From an uncultured Mesorhizobium sp. (lineage in GTDB: Bacteria > Pseudomonadota > Alphaproteobacteria > Rhizobiales > Rhizobiaceae), in contig CALFXR010000001.1 in the NCBI GenBank assembly GCA_937958475.1, forward strand, positions 57,380 through 121,379: DNA of 64,000 nt, given 5' to 3'. Position numbers and translations under genes: made by a program. Shown piece by piece: positions 61,691 through 64,000 of this stretch (position 1 is its first letter; each line of letters starts with the position of its first letter). The notes under the pieces were generated by a model, which ran no database searches, was not told where the DNA came from, and was given only the letters and a program-made list of their open reading frames with translations.

Positions 61691-61972
61691 TCAGGAGCCG
61701 TCGCGGTCCGCCGTGTCGTCTTCGGCCGCGTCACGCTCGGCGATTGCTTCCTCCTCCGGGTCGTCGGGCAGGGCCTCGTCGCTGCGCTGGTAGGGGTTGT
61801 CGTCGTTCTCGCCCGAGAGGTCGCCGGACGTGCGCCGTTCCCCAGCCGAATAGCGCAGGTCGCCGTTTTCCGGGCGGCTGACGGGCTTGTCCGCGCCGGC
61901 GAGGTCGTCCCAGTCCTGCTGTTCCAGCGCCGGTCCCTCGACGGCGCCGCGGGGTCGTTCGGATGATGGCAT
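61691..61972 (-). CDS. Acidic hydrophilic hypothetical protein (93 aa)
   Basis: This 93-residue disordered protein is rich in Asp, Glu, Arg and Gly (DEALPDDPEEEAIAERDAAEDD near the end). No family is recognised. It lies downstream of the receiver-domain gene on the same strand, about 49 bp from its stop. Confidence 0.55.
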   Translation of the reverse strand: MPSSERPRGAVEGPALEQQDWDDLAGADKPVSRPENGDLRYSAGERRTSGDLSGENDDNPYQRSDEALPDDPEEEAIAERDAAEDDTADRDGS

Positions 61973-62021
61973 GACGGTTCTCCGGTTCGCTCGCGCGGCC
62001 GCAAGGTCGGGCCGCTCCGGT

Positions 62022-62423
62022 TCAATCCGCGAGAGAAGGTCTTGTTCCGTGCGTTCCGAGCGTCGCCGCCAGCGCCTCGACGAGTTCGTCGCCGGCATAG
62101 GGCTTGCCGACGACGCGCACGCCGGGAAAGGCCGAGAACACCTCCTGGCGATCGGAGTAGCCGGTGGCGAAGATGAAGGGTATGCCCTGCTCGGCGAGGC
62201 CGCGGGCGAAACCGAGCGTCGGCTGGCCCTCGACCATCACGTCGAGGATCGCGGCGTCGAAATCCGTGCGGGAAAAGGCTCCCGGTGCGAGCGCGGCGGC
62301 CGTGCTCACGACGAAGGCGTCGGCCGCGCCGTGGTCGCGGCACAGCTGTTCGACATCCATCGCGATCAGGAACTCGTCCTCGACGATGAGCAGCCGCAGG
62401 CCCGCCAGAAGGGAACTTGCCAA
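62022..62423 (-). CDS. Stand-alone response regulator receiver protein
   Basis: This 133-residue CheY-like receiver has no output domain. It starts LRLLIVEDEFLIAMDVE (acidic pocket), has Asp57 in AAILDVMVEG as the phosphoacceptor, TGYSD and the conserved Lys in VVGKPYAGDEL. It probably works in a phosphorelay. It is divergent from a Crp/Fnr regulator across a perfect palindrome. Confidence 0.88.
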   Translation of the reverse strand: MASSLLAGLRLLIVEDEFLIAMDVEQLCRDHGAADAFVVSTAAALAPGAFSRTDFDAAILDVMVEGQPTLGFARGLAEQGIPFIFATGYSDRQEVFSAFPGVRVVGKPYAGDELVEALAATLGTHGTRPSLAD

Positions 62424-62513
62424 GATCGTATTCCCGCCAGGAAAATCGAAGGTTCAACCGACAGATGAATGTACGGCAATTTCGCCTGCGTCATGTAATT
62501 TTGACGTGGTGTG

Positions 62514-62527
62514 GTCTTCGCGAAGAC
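62514..62527. promoter_or_regulatory. Palindrome between the receiver and Crp/Fnr genes
   Basis: GTCTTC-GC-GAAGAC is a perfect 14-bp palindrome 54 bp before the Crp/Fnr start and 91 bp from the receiver start. It does not match the FNR (TTGAT-N4-ATCAA) or CRP consensus, so it may bind another or the cognate regulator. Confidence 0.45.
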
Positions 62528-62580
62528 ACTATGCGTCTTGGGCCGACGATGAGAACATCGCCTTCGAGGGAGATTTGTCA

Positions 62581-63336
62581 ATGGCCGCGCAGATCGCACC
62601 GCGTCCCGTCGTCCGCTTTCCCTGCCAGAAATGTCCGCTCAGGCCGCGCGAGATCTTTCGCGATTTCACGGAAGATGAACTCGCCTTCGTCGCGCGTTTC
62701 AAGAAGGGCGAGCTGTCGGTGCAGAAGGGGGCCACGATCCTCGCCGAGGGCGCGCGCAGCCCGCATCTGTTCACCGTCCTGATGGGCTGGGGTTTTCGCT
62801 ACAAGCTGCTCGCCGACGGCCGCCGCCAGATCCTCAATTTCGTCGTGCCGGGCGACCTGATCGGCCTGCAGGGCAGCCTGATGGGCGAGATGGAGCATTC
62901 GGTCGAGGCGCTGTCGCCGATGCTGTTGTGCGTCTTCGAGCGCACCGAACTGGGGGCCCTATACCGCGAGCATGCCGGCCTCGCCTTCGACATCACCTGG
63001 CTCGCCGCGCGCGAGGAGCAGATGCTCGACGAGAACCTGCTCTCGGTCGGCCGGCGCACCGCGCTGGAGCGCGCCGCCTACCTGCTCGCCTTTGTCTGTC
63101 GCCGCGCCGATGGCGTCGGCCTGCTCGACGGCTCGCCGGTGATCCCGCTGACCCAGCAGCACGTCGCCGACACGCTCGGCCTGTCGCTGGTCCACACCAA
63201 CAAGACCATCCGCAAGCTGGTCGACCGCAAGCTGGTGCGCTGGCTCGACCGCGGCTGCGAGGTGCTCGACCGGCAGGGGCTCGCCCGCCTCGCCGGCTGG
63301 GAACCGTCGGCGCAGAAAGCGCGGCCGTTCATCTGA
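62581..63336 (+). CDS. Crp/Fnr family transcriptional regulator
   Basis: This 251-residue regulator has a cNMP-binding beta-barrel (LADGRRQILNFVVPGDLIGL) and a C-terminal winged helix (IPLTQQHVADTLGLSLVHTNKTIRKL). The N-terminus contains PCQKCPLRP but not the full FNR cysteine set. It therefore resembles the rhizobial Crp/Fnr group with two Cys rather than a [4Fe-4S] FNR. Ligand and targets are unknown. It is divergent from the receiver gene. Confidence 0.88.
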   Translation: MAAQIAPRPVVRFPCQKCPLRPREIFRDFTEDELAFVARFKKGELSVQKGATILAEGARSPHLFTVLMGWGFRYKLLADGRRQILNFVVPGDLIGLQGSLMGEMEHSVEALSPMLLCVFERTELGALYREHAGLAFDITWLAAREEQMLDENLLSVGRRTALERAAYLLAFVCRRADGVGLLDGSPVIPLTQQHVADTLGLSLVHTNKTIRKLVDRKLVRWLDRGCEVLDRQGLARLAGWEPSAQKARPFI

Positions 63337-63817
63337 GCGGGGGGGCGGCGATGCGGATCGCTTCCTGATCCCACGAGGGGGGAGACCGGCAGCTTCGCGG
63401 CCGGCCGGCCGGGAAGACCAGAAGGAGGACCGGACCGGCATGGCTCGCCGCGCCGTCGGGGTGAGGCACCAGGCCGGCAGGACTGCGGACGGAGCCGTCT
63501 TCGGAACAGCCGTCCGCGTCGGCCAGCGCGCCGAGCACGGCGGCGAGCATGCGCAGGCGCAGCGCCAGGAGTTGGGCGTCGGCCGCGCCGTAGTGTCGGA
63601 CGGGCGGTTCGTCGAGGCAGGGCGCGTCCGGCCAGTCGGCCTCGATTTCCCTGGCGACGAGCTTCCGCGCCATCGCCTCGGCCCGGCCGAGGACGGCAAG
63701 CACGAAGAAGCGGACGGGGAAGGAGCGGCCGGCGGCGCGTTCGGCAAGGAGCGCCAGCGCCATCAGCGTCGCCGCGATGCCCTGAAACGTCCCCCTGTCC
63801 TGCAACATGCCCACCAT
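63329..63817 (-). CDS. Conserved hypothetical protein (162 aa)
   Basis: From the ATG at 63817 (GAAGGAGG just upstream) the protein starts MVGMLQDRGTFQGIAATLMALALLAERAAGRSFPVR and is mostly helical, with FFVLAVLGRAEAMARKLVARE. The last 60 residues are less convincing and overlap the crp stop by 8 bp. No family name is known to me. Confidence 0.6.
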   Translation of the reverse strand: MVGMLQDRGTFQGIAATLMALALLAERAAGRSFPVRFFVLAVLGRAEAMARKLVAREIEADWPDAPCLDEPPVRHYGAADAQLLALRLRMLAAVLGALADADGCSEDGSVRSPAGLVPHPDGAASHAGPVLLLVFPAGRPRSCRSPPSWDQEAIRIAAPPLR

Positions 63818-64000
63818 CTCCGGGCCTCCTTCGCCCACGGCTATTCTACGGCGGGCCTTCGGGAGGGGGACAAAACCGCGGCAGATCGGCGCAAGAATCG
63901 CGGAAGGCGTTGATTTCGTTGGAGTGGGTGGGAGATTCCGGCGCGGAATTGCCGACATGGGGGGCGTGGACGGGCGGGGCGATGCGACCGTGCGCCCGAG

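Overview
The window is a gene-dense, high-GC (mid-60s percent by eye) chromosomal segment. Gene content and order point to an alphaproteobacterium of the Hyphomicrobiales, closest in style to the Phyllobacteriaceae/Mesorhizobium group: rph divergent from hrcA-grpE, rdgB-hemW overlap, a CP4-like class II aroA, a TIGR02300 acidic protein, DUF1236/DUF2214/DUF2244 families, and an Ada-like protein of rhizobial type. No phage, transposon, CRISPR or rRNA genes were found. One tRNA, tRNA-Ala(GGC), is present.

Layout. (1) 1-27 kb is mostly housekeeping: partial gyrB, a caspase-TPR protein, a cytochrome P450, a Tat-type cyclase-family enzyme, yraN-rsmI, hemW-rdgB-VOC, rph, hrcA-grpE, adenosine kinase, nth, an Ada-like repair gene broken by an in-frame amber codon, a ribokinase-like kinase, aroA, tRNA-Ala and a YhaN/YhaO-type DNA repair pair. 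(2) 27.6-37.8 kb is an inducible catabolic island. It has a MarR regulator, crotonase, SDR, DUF35 plus a thiolase-like protein lacking its nucleophilic Cys, an AMACR-like CaiB/BaiF protein, a complete NitT/TauT-type ABC importer and an acyl-CoA ligase. This fits import, CoA activation and side-chain shortening of an unidentified carboxylic acid. (3) 37.9-48.1 kb is the highlight: a complete sulfur-oxidising heterodisulfide-reductase-like (sHdr) operon, dsrE3A-shdrC1-B1-A-hyp-C2-B2-orf-lbpA-dsrE2-tusA. An ArsR-type regulator gene with a persulfide-sensor-like cysteine pair lies beside it. A separate lipoate-ligase/glutamine-amidotransferase-like transcription unit shares an almost identical 20-bp upstream motif with the operon.

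(4) 48.3-64 kb is a stress-resistance region of small, fast-evolving genes and DNA repair genes: DUF1236, DUF3008, two Ku paralogs flanking LigD, DUF427, DUF3175, a YghA-type SDR, topoisomerase IB, 3-methyladenine glycosylase, a lone receiver domain and a Crp/Fnr regulator. Many of these genes are preceded by GGAAC-N16/17-CGTT (or GGTT) sequences, the signature of the alphaproteobacterial general stress sigma factor EcfG. NHEJ repair here therefore looks like part of the general stress regulon. A ninth such promoter at 8.9 kb drives a candidate small gene.

How the parts work together. In the sHdr model, sulfane sulfur is passed along TusA/DsrE carriers to the Hdr-like complex, which oxidises it in the cytoplasm with the lipoylated carrier LbpA as partner. 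The sLpl(AB) ligase modifies LbpA. The shared operator links production of the carrier with its modification. The neighbouring ABC-importer/CoA island may feed an (organosulfur?) substrate into it, but that link rests on position only.
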